Source: Anaeramoeba flamelloides (Eukaryota > Metamonada > Anaeramoebidae). From it: a stretch of 64,000 bases of DNA. The stretch is from NCBI GenBank assembly GCA_027625915.1, contig JANTQA010000026.1:8122001-8186000 (forward strand). Reading direction: 5' to 3'. Both the position numbers and the translations under genes were made by a program. Below are positions 32,761-44,731 of the stretch, piece after piece (position 1 is the stretch's first letter; every line of letters begins with the position of its first letter). Below the pieces are notes generated by a model. That model did not search any database and was not told where the DNA came from. It saw only the letters and a list, made by a program, of their open reading frames with translations.

Positions 32761-33819
32761 TTTGGGATTATTAGTGTTATTTAAAAAATAGTTTTGAATA
32801 TACTTTTACTTATAAAAACAATGATATAGATATTCTTTCAAATTAATAATTATTTCTATTTAACCCCCATCATTGATTAAAAATATTTAAAGTATAAAAG
32901 CACAATTTTTAAAAGAATAATTCATAAAAATTTGAATTGTAGAATTATTTGTATAAAATTATTCTTGTTTTTTTTTAAATCTAAATGATACTTGTTTTCA
33001 TTTCTCATTTGGAAATTAGTAATTGGTTTATTTCAATTGATTTTCCATTACCATGTACAACATAATTTTTTTACTCAATTCAATACATACTAAAAAAATT
33101 TATCAATTGATAAAATGATAAAGTTATTATCATTAAAAATGGATTTTTTGAGGAAAAAAAAATTCCATTGAATTTATATGATTCAGTACTTTTATTGATT
33201 AAAATATTTTAACAAACTATTTCGTTTGAATTTATTTTTTACGATAGTTTTTGTCAATAGTTGGAATTGATATATCAATATTTGATGAACAATCATTTGA
33301 ATTCAATATTAATTTTCATATTTCCAAGTTCTAAAACTATAATTTCTTCAACTTTATCATATTAAGAATTTTTTTACTTAATTGAAATTATTTTTCATTT
33401 TTTCAATTTTATTTTTTATCTTTTTTTTTTTTATTATTGGAAAGAAAATAATAATCACCGAATCCATAATTTATCTACTAAAAAGAAATTAAAACTGTTT
33501 AACAAAAAAGAGAATGAATACTAAAATGTTCCATAGGAATTTTTTACTTACCAAACCAATTATTCTAATCTTTCTTCTAAAAAGCTTCCGGTTTTCAATT
33601 TTAATGAAAAATCTTAAACTTCACAAATTACTTTTGATCATTAAAAATTCAACTTAATAGATAAAATTGAACAAAATTGATTATTTTTTGGAATTTAATC
33701 CCAATCCCAAAAAAAAATTCAAAGTATCATAAGAAAATAATATTATATTTACCTTTATTACCAAATAAAAAAATACTTGTAAAAAATTTTTTTGAAGGTG
33801 GAAAAATGAAAAACAATAA

Positions 33820-34290
33820 GTTTCATTATTATTATTGAGAGTAAGTTATAAATTAAAGAAAACTTTATTAAAAATAAAAAAGAGAAGAAGAATAAAAATT
33901 AAAACATTAATTTAAAAATAATGGATCATTTGCATAACCATTTAAAAACAAATCCAACCCCATTAAGTTTTTAATTTAAGAAATAAACATATTTTTTTAA
34001 AAATTTTCTTTTCATTTCTTTAGTTAAGAAAATCATGTTAGCTTTTCAAGAATTGAAAAGAATTGAATAAAATGATGATTTTTATTCTATTCTTTTGAAC
34101 CATAAAAAATTTAACAACTTTAAAACACTTTTTGTTAAGTTATCCCGGATTTGAAATAATTGGGAAAAATCCTTGAAATTATAATATTCTTTTAAATTCT
34201 GTAAAATCACTATTCTTTTTTTTCTAATTTGAGAAATTACAAAAGTTATTTATTGAACTACAAATCACCAGAATTCACAAGAGATGTAAA
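33820..34290 (+). repeat. R1 hairpin repeat, copy c
   Basis: Carries AAAAAAGAGAAGAAGAATAA and a GCATAACCATTT segment in the position of the R1 left end. Palindromes follow: TTTAATTTAAGAAATAAAC... with TTTCTTTAGTTAAGAAA, and TTAAAAG/CTTTT-type arms around 34050-34110. It is more degraded than copies a, d and e. Confidence 0.45.
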
Positions 34291-34403
34291 AAACGATAGA
34301 GCGATAAAAGTAATATGTTTCTAAAATCTTATTATTTGAGTTCTGAAATGGTTAAATATCTTTTGAAAATTCAGTTTCTCTTTTTACTAATATATATATA
34401 TAT

Positions 34404-34790
34404 CACAGCTATTACATTTTTTCGTTTCAAAACAATGAAAGATTTAAAAAATCCCGTTTTTTCGATTTTTTTATATGTTTTTTCGTTTCATTTGTTGTTT
34501 TCGTTTTTTTTTTTTTTAAAAAGTCCTCGAATTCTTTTGAAATGATATTTTTCGTTTCTGGGACGTGAAAAAACGTAAACGAAAAAACTTAAAAACAACG
34601 AAAAACAAACAATTATATACATGTAGGGGGTAATTGCCTTAAAAGTGTTTCATCAAAAGGGAATTCATGATTTACCATTTATGTGTGAGTTTTTAGTTTT
34701 AAAAACCAGGTAAATAGTTTTATTTTCAATTTTTAAAAAGTAAAAAACACGCAAAGTGGATTTCGGTTTAAAAATCTTAAAAATTGAAGA
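34404..34790 (-). mobile_element. ~390-bp element starting CACAG next to (TA)n, copy 2
   Basis: A (TA)n tract at 34389-34402 runs into CACAGCTATTACATTTTTTC. The reverse complement matches 21100-21500 block by block, including the AATTCGAGGACT and GAAATCC/GAATTC-type segments. The end is slightly degenerate (CACAGC for CACAGG). Confidence 0.5.
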
Positions 34791-35287
34791 CACATTAAAA
34801 ACTGAGTTAAAAGAATTATTTTTTTAAAAAAAATTACTATTTGAGTTGAAAATTAGTTAAAAATTTCAATATTTTATTAATCAAATTTCTTATAGGAATC
34901 TTTTATCTATTGCCATTCCCAACAATATTTTTTTATTGATCACAAAAAAATATTAAAAATTATCATCATAAAAAAAATTTTTTTTCACAATTCCTAATTT
35001 GGAAAATGTGATCAGTAATTATTTTCACCTATGAGTTCCCCTTTAACTTATAAGCAAGATAATTATATTATTTTTTTCTTGATAATATAAATTAATTTTA
35101 ATCCTTTTTTACATAATCCATTCTCAGATTCTTATCCGGTCTATTATTTCTTAACACTTATTTTGTTAGAATCAATTATTATATTTTGTAAAACAATAAT
35201 TTCATTTGTTATTATTTACTTTTTTACAAAATTACACTCAAACAATTCTTTTGTTGTCTTTTTTGTACAAAATTACAACTTTCTGTG

Positions 35288-35297
<10 letters not shown>

Positions 35298-35325
<28 letters not shown>
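35298..35325. repeat. (TA)n microsatellite
   Basis: Alternating T/A tract of about 28 bases just before the MITE. Confidence 0.9.
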
Positions 35326-35327
<2 letters not shown>

Positions 35328-35351
35328 ATGGTGGAAAAAAGTCGAAGAATA

Positions 35352-35548
35352 CATTCGGTTCCACTTTTAAGGCACAAACTTTCAACGGAATTTAAGGCAC
35401 AAAAAAAATCTCAAATTAAGGCACGAAATTTGGAAATTTTTTTTTTTACAATTGGTTTTACTAGAATCTGAATTTTGTGCCTTAATTTGAGATTTTTATT
35501 GTGCCTTAAATTTCGTTGAAATTTGTGCCTTAAAAGTGGAACTGACTG
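35352..35548. mobile_element. 197-bp TA-flanked MITE, copy 1
   Basis: TA at 35350-35351 and 35549-35550. The ends CATTCGGTTCCACTTTTAAG and CTTAAAAGTGGAACTGACTG are inverted repeats continuing through AAGGCACAAACTTTCAACG and AATCTCAAATTAAGGCAC. Ends of the form CAGT...ACTG with a TA duplication suggest Tc1/mariner. No ORF. Confidence 0.8.
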
Positions 35549-36145
35549 TATGTGAACATAAGTAATAATTCTTTTCACTTTTTAAATTACTTTTAAGAAT
35601 TATTATATTTTTTCTTTCTCAAATTTACATTTTTTATTATAATTATTATTTAATTTAACATGACAGATGGAAATTAACGAATCAACAAGTGTAAAAATAC
35701 AAAACACAATCCAGGTGTAGAGAATGTTTTAAATTTTATTATGTGACAAATTTGATTTAAAATCATTAGTATTTAATTTTTTTTTTGTTTATTGTTTTAT
35801 TTTTTTTATGATCGATCATAAATTTTATTTTTTAAAAATATTATATTTATCAAAATAAATTTTAATACAAAAAAAGTTTTTAATTGCTTTTTGGTAACAA
35901 GCCAAAATAAATTATTAAAATAAATCATATTTTCGATTATTTTTCATTTTTATAGTTTATTTTTTTGAATTTTTGAAGTTTCAATAATGAAGAATTTATG
36001 AGATATACTATCAGAAAAAACATCTTTTTAGTAAACAGGGATTTTTGAAAAAAATTCTTTTGTCTACTCAGTCTAATGGCATGGAATTCACCCTTTTTTA
36101 TTTTCCATGTTGACAAAATGTACCTACTTATATATATATATATAT

Positions 36146-36222
36146 CCGAGAAACGAATTTTACACGTCGCTCACGCGTGCGCCAACGTGTTTCATGAAAT
36201 CAAAAGAATCGTCATACCTGTG
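36146..36222 (-). mobile_element. 77-bp GC-richer module embedded in (TA)n, copy 2
   Basis: Flanked by (TA)n on both sides (about 36128-36145 and 36223-36244). It begins CCGAGAAACGAATTTTAC and ends GTCATACCTGTG. The reverse complement aligns with 19881-19957 over its full 77 bases, with roughly a dozen differences. Confidence 0.6.
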
Positions 36223-36344
36223 ATATATATATATATATATATATTACCAATTATATATATATATTACTTTTTTAAAAATCTTCAAATATAAATTTAATTC
36301 CACTCAAAGTTGCACAGCCAAAAATGAAAAAAATCATTTTTTTT

Positions 36345-36560
36345 TATTTTTAGAGTCAACTAAAATAAATATGTTTAGAACTTGAAGAAATTTACAGAGT
36401 GCGATCCAATGAATGAAGGTACATATTTTTTTAAAAAATTTTTTTTATTAAGATATTTCTTTTATGAATATCAAATCTAATCCATGATTTATTATTTCTC
36501 TAATTTTTTGGATATTTAAAATTCTTGAGAATATTATTTTTTAATAGTAAATATATTCAT
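36345..36560 (+). repeat. R5 dispersed repeat, copy b
   Basis: Shares ATTTCTTTTATGAATATCA and neighbouring short blocks with 12335-12390, and AAATAAATATGTTTA-type sequence with 12180-12200. Weak, old similarity. Confidence 0.3.
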
Positions 36561-37996
36561 TTTTGATTGAAATTACCAACCCTCATTTTTTTCAATATTT
36601 ATTTGATTTTTTAATATTTTTTTTTTCAAATTGACTTTTCTAAAAAACAAGTAAAAGATGATTTAGATAAAACAACAAATCATAAAGAAAAAAAAATTAA
36701 CTATTTTGAGAAAAAATAACTGATCTAGAAATTGAAAATTTATTTTGAGAAGAATATTGTATTAAAGGTTTATAGAATTTGTTCTGTTGCTTCTTCAAAT
36801 GAATAATTCAACTCAAAAGAGTTAATTTATACTCGTTGAAAACAAATTGATTATTCTATTGATTTGAACTAGAAGGGAGCAAAATAGAAAAAATTTTCTT
36901 AAAAAAGAAAAAAAAAATCTAGATATTAGAAAAATAAAAAAGAAAATAATAATAACACTTGACTGAAAAAATTAAAAAATATACAATTTTGAAAGGATTG
37001 TGTTTTTGGAGTTGTTGGGTGCCATTTTACTGATTTAAAGAAGTTTTTATTTTTAAAATAATTTCTCTTGTTTAATAAAATAATTTTTTGAAAATCCATA
37101 CTTTTTTAATTCTTTTTTATTTTTTATTTGGTTATGCTTATTTTTTCTTTTAATTTCATTAAAAAGCAGAGAAGAAGAAAAACAATCAAATAGTTGTATC
37201 TAATGTAGAGTACAAAGTATTGAAGAAAAAAAACAGCTACCCTAATTTAACTTCTTCTTTAATTCAATTAGAATATACTGGAACTAACTTCTAACAAAAA
37301 CGGCGATGACACCCTTTACTATTAATAACTTATACCAAGTAAGATGTTACTCAAATAAATTCAAAAGATTAAAAGTTTATAACTTTTTATTTTTATGAAA
37401 TTCATTTAATACTCATTTTTTTTAAAACCAATAAATTCAAATAAAAAAATTTTTCATTTTATCTCCTAATTAAAAAAGGAAAAACTATTCTAGATGGAAA
37501 TTTCATTTCTAATTGATTGACAAAGTTTCTTTAATTTTTCATTACTTTTGTGCAAAATATTTTGCGAATTTGAAATTTATATTTTTGTTTCTTAATCTGA
37601 AAATGATAGTAAAAGAATTTTATTTATAATACTATTCAAATTAATAAATACAAAAAAAAAAAAAAATTAAATATCCGATCAAATCTATTTTTATTATCTG
37701 TGAACGAGGATTTTAAGAATAAAATATTCTTAATTATTTATTTATTATTATTATTTTTTTATATTAAAATCCTTTGTATTTAAAGAAAATTTTAATTATA
37801 AATTTCACAATGAAAAATATTTAATAATTTCGATATTATTTTTAAAAATGATGCTTTCTAAACGATTAATCACTATTGATTTAATTTTATTTGAAACCTA
37901 TTGTTATTCTTATAGAGCATTACATTTACATCTTCAAAAATTCAGTAAATTTGAATAGAATGTTTTTTTAAAAAATTTCTTCAAGGGGATGGATTA

Positions 37997-40900
37997 TTAA
38001 TTTTTTTTTTTTTTAATCTTTTTTTTATTTCTTTTGCTTTCTAGAAAATATGAATCAAGAGCTGCTTTTGATTTTTTTAAATCTTTCATTTTAATTTCTA
38101 CAAACTTGTTGTTTTTGAAATGTTTTTTTATTTTCATTAAATTTTTTAATGAATTTTCATTGCTAGTCAAATTAAGCGCCCCTCTTCTATTTGAAAATCT
38201 TTTACTTTTCCCAATTCTATTCAAATATAATTTATAATCAGGAACTTTTTCTTCAGTGATTGGAATACCATAATTAACTATTAACGAAACTGATAATATG
38301 TCTATTCCATATGAAAGAGTATTATCTGCAATCAAAATTTTTTTTTTTTTTTTTCTAAAATTATTCATTATTTGTGTTTGATCTCTTGGTTGAACATTAC
38401 CTAAAAGCACAAATGATTCAAATCCTATTTTAATATTTATTTATTTGAAATACATATTAAATATTGTTAGATTTGTTTTTTTTTTTTTTAAAAATAGGTA
38501 AAGTTTAATAGTAAAGAAAAATAAATCATTTAGAAAACAAATATTTATAATATTAAATAAATTGCCTTTTTGAAATTAATATTTTTTTTTTTGGTTACAA
38601 GATAAAAAATATTAAGATCTTAGCAAATAGTTTTTACATTTGAATTTTGATTAAAACAAATTTTTTTTTAATAAAAAAAAAGTAAAAGTTGAAAAATATT
38701 AAAAATCAGAAATATCAAAAAAAAAAAATCACTTGAAATTATTCAATAACAAATAGAAAATTATTCTAATAACAAATTTAATTTTAAAAATTAGTTTTTT
38801 TAAAGAACTTGAAGTGAAATTATTTTTTTAACTCAAAATTTTATTAAATGTAGAATAATAATAATAATATATATATAAACGGAAAATTTTGATGAAACTT
38901 GGAGAATAAACTTTTTTAATGCTTATAGAATAAACACTGTCTTGTCAAAAATTAATAATATCTACAAAAAACCTTACAATTTTTAGGTTTAATTGTATTA
39001 AAGTGATTAATTAATGATAGATATTATTTTGAAATACATGAATTACAATCTAGAAAATATAAAAAAAAATTTTTTTAGAAGAATAAATTAAGTTTCAAAT
39101 ACTTGTAAAGACTGTGTCTATTTTAGACACTCTTTGAATTGGAAGTTACAAATTTAGTCACTTCAAAATTCTTTCATTACCAGATTATATGTTTTTCCAT
39201 TTAACCCTTAACAGTAACAATAAAATTTAAAATTTTTGACATAGTCAAAACAGTTAAAAGAATTATAAGTAATACTATAATTACATTCAATTTGGAAATA
39301 ATTTTGATTATAGTAAAATTATCAATAATTTTTTTTTTTTTTTTGTTTTTTGTTTTTATTTCATTTTTTCAATTATGTAATCTACTTTATTCGAACAATA
39401 TTTTTTTCGATTGATATAAGGTTAAATTTGAGTATTTTTAAATTGAAGAACTCTGATAAAATTACATATCAATAGTTGGTGGTATCTAAACTTTTGATCG
39501 ATCAATAATTATAAATTAAATTAAAAAAAATTTTTCTCTAAATTTTTTTGTTCTTTCTCTCTCCAAAATTTTTGAAAATTCTTCTAATGACCGTTTCTAG
39601 ACATTAAGGTTTAGATACTTTTTGAATTAGAAGAAGCAAATTTTGTCACTTCAAAATCCCCTCTTTAACAGATTAGGTGTTTTTTAAAAATTTATCACTT
39701 AATAACAATAAATCCACTCTCCAAAAATTTTGACATAGTATTTTTTTATTAGTATTTATAATTATTTATTTTTTGTTTTATTGGTATTATGAATGATAAA
39801 TAATTGCTAAAATTTCAATTAGTTAGTGGTTTTAATTTAGTATTTCTTCATTAATTTATTTAATAAGATTTTTTTTTCAAACATTGAATTTTGATATGTA
39901 AAAAATTTTGAATTGGGGGTTATATTAATTTTTCATATTTTGGTAGATTAAAAATGGAAAATTAATGAAAATTTGGTTGATTCTACCAGTTCATTGTTGT
40001 TTAATAAGAAACTTTAATTTATTGATTAATGAATTATTATTTTTTTATTCATTTGTATCTTTATTTCATCGCAAAAAATAATATTTTTTTCATTTTATTA
40101 AATTTTGAATTGTAAAGATTGTATCAAATTATAAATGTAATAGAATAAGCCCAAAAGAAGGAAAATTATTTTAAAATTTAAAAAAAGAATAAAATTGAGT
40201 GTTTTTTACATTTTTGGATATGATTCTATTATTTAATAAATAAAAACACATAAATTTGAAAAAGAAATTTCATAATGATTTTATAATTATCTCCACTCTA
40301 TCTCTTTTTTTAAAATACATGGTATAATTTAAAGATTAATATAATTAAAAGATATTTTTAAAAAAATAAATCATTTAAAAAAATGGATAATTTTTTTAAA
40401 AAGTGAAATATGTTCAGAATTTCTCAAAAATTTCAGTTTTTTCAAATATATCAAGAAAATTTAAGATTTTTATAATTTTATTTCCCATAATAAAAAATGT
40501 TTTCAACTTTTTCAAAATAATAGTTAATATATGAAGAATAATAATATTTTTTTCATCACAAATTGGAGTTAAAATTTTCCATTGAATGTTTTTGAAAATT
40601 TTGAAATTTTAAACAAGAACCACTTTTCTAAATTCAAAAAAAAAATATCTAATAAAATCTCAATAAAAAATTAGTTACCAAGAACAAAATATTAATTAAC
40701 AATAATTTACAGACACACACAGACACACATAAATATATAATAAATATAAAAAATATAAAAAATATAAAAAAATATAAAAAATTTTTTACCATTTTCGAGC
40801 AGTTTTTCTTGGAGCAAATAAGCAATATTTTCTTGTTGGACAAAAATAATTGCCTGGCCAATATTTTTTAGTAATAAAAAGAATTCACATAAAAATTGAG

Positions 40901-43191
40901 GTTTTTTATTTCGGTTTTCAAGTTGAATATATAAATTTAAAATATTTTCAATTGAAAGCTTGTCGCGAAAACATTTCTTGATTACTGGATCAGGAATGTT
41001 ATATGTAATATATTCTTGCAATTTCTTTGTCAATTTAGTTGTAAAAATTGAAATCTGGACATTTTTCTTAATTTGAGAAAAGATCTTTCCCATAATTAAA
41101 TTGTTCATAAAATTAATAGGTTCGTTTAAAATCATAATTTTGATTTGTTGAAGTTTTAGATTCATTTTTTTCATACATTGTGAAATGGTACTGGGCGTCC
41201 CAACAATAATTTGCTGAGTTAAATTTGTATCTCCACCTCTTAATTCTTCTAAGAAACCTTTAAATGCAAAAAACACTTTAATGTTATGAAAACCATTAAA
41301 AGATTCAATGACTTCTTGAACTTGAAACACATTTACATCAGATGGACATATACATAAAGCCTGTGGATAATGGAATTGTGGATTAACTATAGAAAGCATT
41401 GCTAATGATAATGCAACAGTTTTACCAGTCCCCCGTGGTGATTGGCCAATGAAATTTCTTAAAGTTTATTAAAAAAATACATAATTAAGTAAAAAAAAAT
41501 ATTGAAAATTAGCATATTATATATATATATATATATATATATACAAATCAGCAAAATAAATTGTCTTGTAATTTTTTTTTATTATTTATTAATAATCAGA
41601 GTTCACCATTTAATCCCAAATTTTTTTTTTATTTTTTTATTTACAGTCAGTTCCACTTTTAAGGCACAAACTTTCAACGGAATTTAAGGCACAAAAAAAT
41701 CTCAAATTAAGGCACAAAATTTGTAAATTGTTTTTTTTACAATTGGTTTTACTAGAATCTGAATTTTGTGCCTTAATTTGAGATTTTTATTTTGCCTTAA
41801 ATTTCTTTGAAAGTTTGTGCCTTAAAAATGGAACTGACTGTAAGGATATCAAAAATAATTACATTTCAATTCTATTGTACCTTTTAATTTTGTTGGTTTG
41901 TTCAGTAATTTCACTTTAGTGAGATTCAGTATGTTTTTAATTTTAATAAAAATTCTTACTGTTTGTATTTTTTTTGGTGAACTTTATTAATAATGATAAT
42001 AATAATCATAATCATAATCATAGTCATAATAATAACAATAATTTTGAGTTGAATTATTTAATCGGAATAAGATGAAATTTTTAAAACCATTAAAGTCCAT
42101 TTATATACCCCGTGGAAATCATATGAATCACATTTTGTTATTACTAAAAGTAAAAATTAATTATTGGTTGGAAACTCTTTGAGATCTTTTCTAAAATTTT
42201 GATTATTATGTATATCTAAAATTAAAATAAAAATTCCAAATATTCATTTAGAAAATAACCAATTTAATCATTTTTAAATATTTCAAGCAAAAAAAGAAAA
42301 AAATTATTTTATTAATTCTCCAAAAAGAAATATTATAATAATCCTAAAAGAAATGATTCTCAAAAATAAAGTAAAATTGTAATAATATTCTCACCAAATC
42401 TAAATTATTAAATAAAAATGCTTTTTAATTATTATTAATGAGAATTCTTAATAATAGGTGATTTATAAATTTATGGGCGAAATTCGATTATATTTTACTG
42501 GTTCAATAAAGTAAAGAAAAAAAAAGAAAAAAAAGATATTTACTTTCCATTAAGTAATAAAGGAAGGCCAAATTCTTGAATTGCTGTTGGTACTTTATAT
42601 CCACAATTTTTTATACTTTTTAATACATTTGTTGGTAAGGAAAGATCATCAAATGTTATATTTTGTTTATAATTGTTTTGAGAATTATTATTGGTATTAT
42701 TTTTATTATTTTTATTATTTTTATTATTGGTTTTATTGGTTTTATTTTTAATTTTTTTTTGTTCTTCTTTTTCAAAATATTCATCAAATAAACCGCGTTG
42801 TTTAACCTTGCCTCTTTCTTGTTTAATTTTCGTACCTCTTCCTTTTACTTTTCCTCTACCTTTCCCCCTTTCATTTTCTTTGCCTCTTTCTTTTTCTATT
42901 TGGTATTGATCCTGGTATTGTATTCTTCGATTCCTACCTCTTCCTCTTCCTCTTCCTCTACCTCTACCTCTACCTCTACCTCTTCCTCTGCCTCTTCCTC
43001 TACCTCTTCCTCTACCTCTCTGTATTTTTCCCCTTCCACGAGATTTTTTTGAATTTTCTTGATAATCTTTTAATTCTTCTAATTTTTCGAATGTTTCAGA
43101 GATTGTTTTTGGTTTTTTATTATTCTTTTTTTTATGAAAGTTTTTGGTTGGCTTTTGTTTTGGTTTTATGATTTTTTTCTTCTTGTTTTTT

Positions 43192-43222
<31 letters not shown>

Positions 43223-43763
43223 GTTTTTCATCTTTCTTTTCATTTTCATTTTGATCGCTTTCATCATTTTCAATTTCCTCTTCGTCATCTTCATCCTTTT
43301 CACCACCTTCATCTTCTTCATCTTCTTCATCCTCTTCATCTTCTTCACCTTCTTCACTTTCTTCACTTTCTTCACTTTCTTCACCTTCTTCACCTTCTTC
43401 ACCTTCTTCGTCCTCTTCACTTTCTTCGTCCTCGTCTCCTTCCTCTCCTTCCTCTCCTTCCTCTCCTTCCTCTCCTTCTTCGCTTTCTGGTTGTGAATCA
43501 GAATTAGCATCTTCTTCAGATTTTACTTTATTATCATTTTTTTCGTCACTTTCAGATTCATTCCAATCAGCGTCACTCTCACCTTCACCTTCTTCGCCTT
43601 CTTCTTCTTCTTCTTCAGACGGTAAATTTATCGTTTTTTCATTTGATGTTAGTTGTGTTTCTTCCTTTTTGTCTTCTTCACTTTTACTTTTCTGAGTTTG
43701 TTCATTTAGCTGTTTTTCAGAAGGCTTTTGTTCTGTTTCTTGTTGGTTATTATTCTCGCTCAT
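37997..43763 (-). CDS. DDX19/Dbp5-like DEAD-box protein with degenerate catalytic motifs, 3 exons
   Basis: Exons on the minus strand: 43763-42544, 41457-40790, 38424-37997 (771 residues). The N-terminal ~375 residues are disordered: Glu/Asp/Gly repeats (about 50-175), Lys run, then ~17 RG dipeptides (about 245-280). The helicase core starts with a Q motif (PTAIQ, 392-396). Colinearity with DDX19 is clear: SLAMLSIVNP, YPQALCICP, QQIIVGTPST, IPDPVIKK, MNNFRKKKKKILIADN, VNYGIP and YLNRIG. Motif I keeps GTGKT (416-420), but motif II is NEPI (518-521) instead of DEAD, motif III TTK for SAT, motif V ADNTLSYGID for TTNVCARGID and motif VI NRIGKSKR (698-705) for HRIGRTGR. DDX19/Dbp5 remodels mRNPs at nuclear pores; this one probably binds RNA or a partner without normal ATP hydrolysis. 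The open frames and clean splice phases argue against a dead gene. Confidence 0.85.
38985..39590 (+). repeat. R2 dispersed repeat, full copy in a helicase intron
   Basis: Aligns over about 550 bases with 58980-59530: TTAAGTTTCAAATACTT, TTTAGACACTCT, AACCCTTAACAGTAACAATA, AAAACAGTTAAAAGAAT, ATTACATTCAATTTGGAAAT and TCTCTCTCCAAAATTTT occur in the same order. Confidence 0.75.
39595..39745 (+). repeat. R2 fragment, adjacent
   Basis: Repeats the middle of R2 (TTTTTGAATTAGAAGAAGCA, TTTGTCACTTCAAAATC, TTAACAGATTAGGTG, TAATAACAATAAA) directly downstream of the full copy. Confidence 0.6.
41458..42543 (-). other. Intron 1 of the helicase-like gene (1.1 kb)
   Basis: Donor GGAAA/GTAAAT at 42543, acceptor TTTAAG/A at 41458; the join gives LLLNGKNFIGQSPRGTGKT, continuous with DEAD-box proteins. 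It contains a (TA)n tract (41518-41543) and a 197-bp MITE. Confidence 0.8.
41644..41840. mobile_element. 197-bp TA-flanked MITE, copy 2 (best preserved)
   Basis: TA at 41642-41643 and 41841-41842. The ends CAGTCAGTTCCACTTTTAAG and TTAAAAATGGAACTGACTG are near-perfect inverted repeats, extending to about 70 bases per arm with the core TTTTACAATTGGTTTTACTA between. Same length as copies 1 and 3. Confidence 0.88.
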
Positions 43764-44106
43764 TATGAAAAAAAAATATATTAAAAAAAGATAAAAAATG
43801 AAATTTTTGAGAAATTGTTAATTTATTTTTTAGGTTAATAAATGAAATAAATATTTTCAAATTTTGATTTTAAAAAGTCGATAAGATAATAAAAGTCTTT
43901 ACTCAAATCAAATTAGTTATATTAAACACAGTTTTAAAATGGTAATTTGGCTGGATTATTGTGAATTATTTTTGAAGAAAAAGAACTGGTTAAGGTTTAT
44001 TAGGGATATTTTAAGTTGTATGTATCTCAGAAACATAATATTTGATCGATAATTAACGATTTTTGAGGTTTTGGAAAAACTTGTAATAGAATTAGACTTC
44101 ACAATA

Positions 44107-44303
44107 CAGGAAGTTCCACTTTTAAGGTACAAACTTTCAACGAAATTTAAGGCACAATAAAAATCTCAAATTAAGGCACAAAAATCAAATTCTAGTAAAT
44201 AAATTGTAAAAAAAATAATTCCCAAAATTTGTTCAGTAATTTGTAAATTTTTTTGAAACTCAAATTTCATTTAAAGTTTGTATCTTAAAAGCGGAACTGA
44301 CGG
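44107..44303. mobile_element. 197-bp TA-flanked MITE, copy 3
   Basis: TA at 44105-44106 and 44304-44305. Left end CAGGAAGTTCCACTTTTAAG and right end CTTAAAAGCGGAACTGACGG. The left half matches copies 1 and 2 well; the right half is more diverged, but the length is again 197. Confidence 0.75.
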
Positions 44304-44731
44304 TACTGATAAATTCGAAAATATATTTCAGAATTTGAAGATCAATTTTCCTTTTTGAAAATTTTTGGGATCTTTGAATAACAACATTTATTAACCAAAG
44401 TTCAAAGATAGTTTATCTAATTATTGGTTTTCAATATTTTCTTTGAAATGAAACCTTGTGAAAATCCTAATATCTTATTCAGAAAAAAAAAATCTAATAA
44501 ATTTTTTTTTTTTGGATTTCTTCTGATTTATACGGATTTACGTGTTGATTGAAATAAATTCAGCATATACATTTTAAATACCTAAGATTTATTATAATTC
44601 AAGTGATTATGATTAACCATAACCATATTAAAAAAAATTGTTTTTGGGAAAAATGAACTTATTTTCTTTATTATTTTTGTTCTTTTATAACCATATTCAT
44701 ACAAAAAGCAGTAATTAAGAGTATTTTTGGT

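Larger units (their letters stand above)
31241..37996. other. Gene-poor intergenic region, 6.8 kb, between convergent Spt16 and helicase genes
   Basis: No supported gene. It carries R4 copy a (31576-32760), R1 copy c (33820-34290), a CACAG-ended element (34404-34790), a 197-bp TA-flanked MITE (35352-35548), the 77-bp module in (TA)n (36146-36222) and R5 copy b (36345-36560). The rest is AT-rich without recognisable structure. Confidence 0.55.
38425..40789 (-). other. Intron 2 of the helicase-like gene (2.4 kb)
   Basis: Donor G/GTAAAAAA at 40789 and acceptor ATAG/GA at 38425; phase 1 joins LLEN to GFESFVLLG, which fits DDX19. It contains an R2 copy and a second R2-like fragment. The remainder is AT-rich. 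Confidence 0.75.

Noticed and set aside
35352-35548. CRISPR-like repeat array (AAGGCAC repeated at intervals)
   Set aside because: The regularly spaced AAGGCAC blocks are the two arms of one inverted-repeat MITE, mirrored rather than direct, and the genome is eukaryotic.
43134-43496. 120-residue Phe/Leu-rich plus-strand ORF and a Lys-rich minus-strand ORF within helicase exon 1
   Set aside because: Both are alternative-frame readings of the GAA/GAG-rich repeat encoding the acidic region; the Glu-rich frame leads directly into the helicase core.
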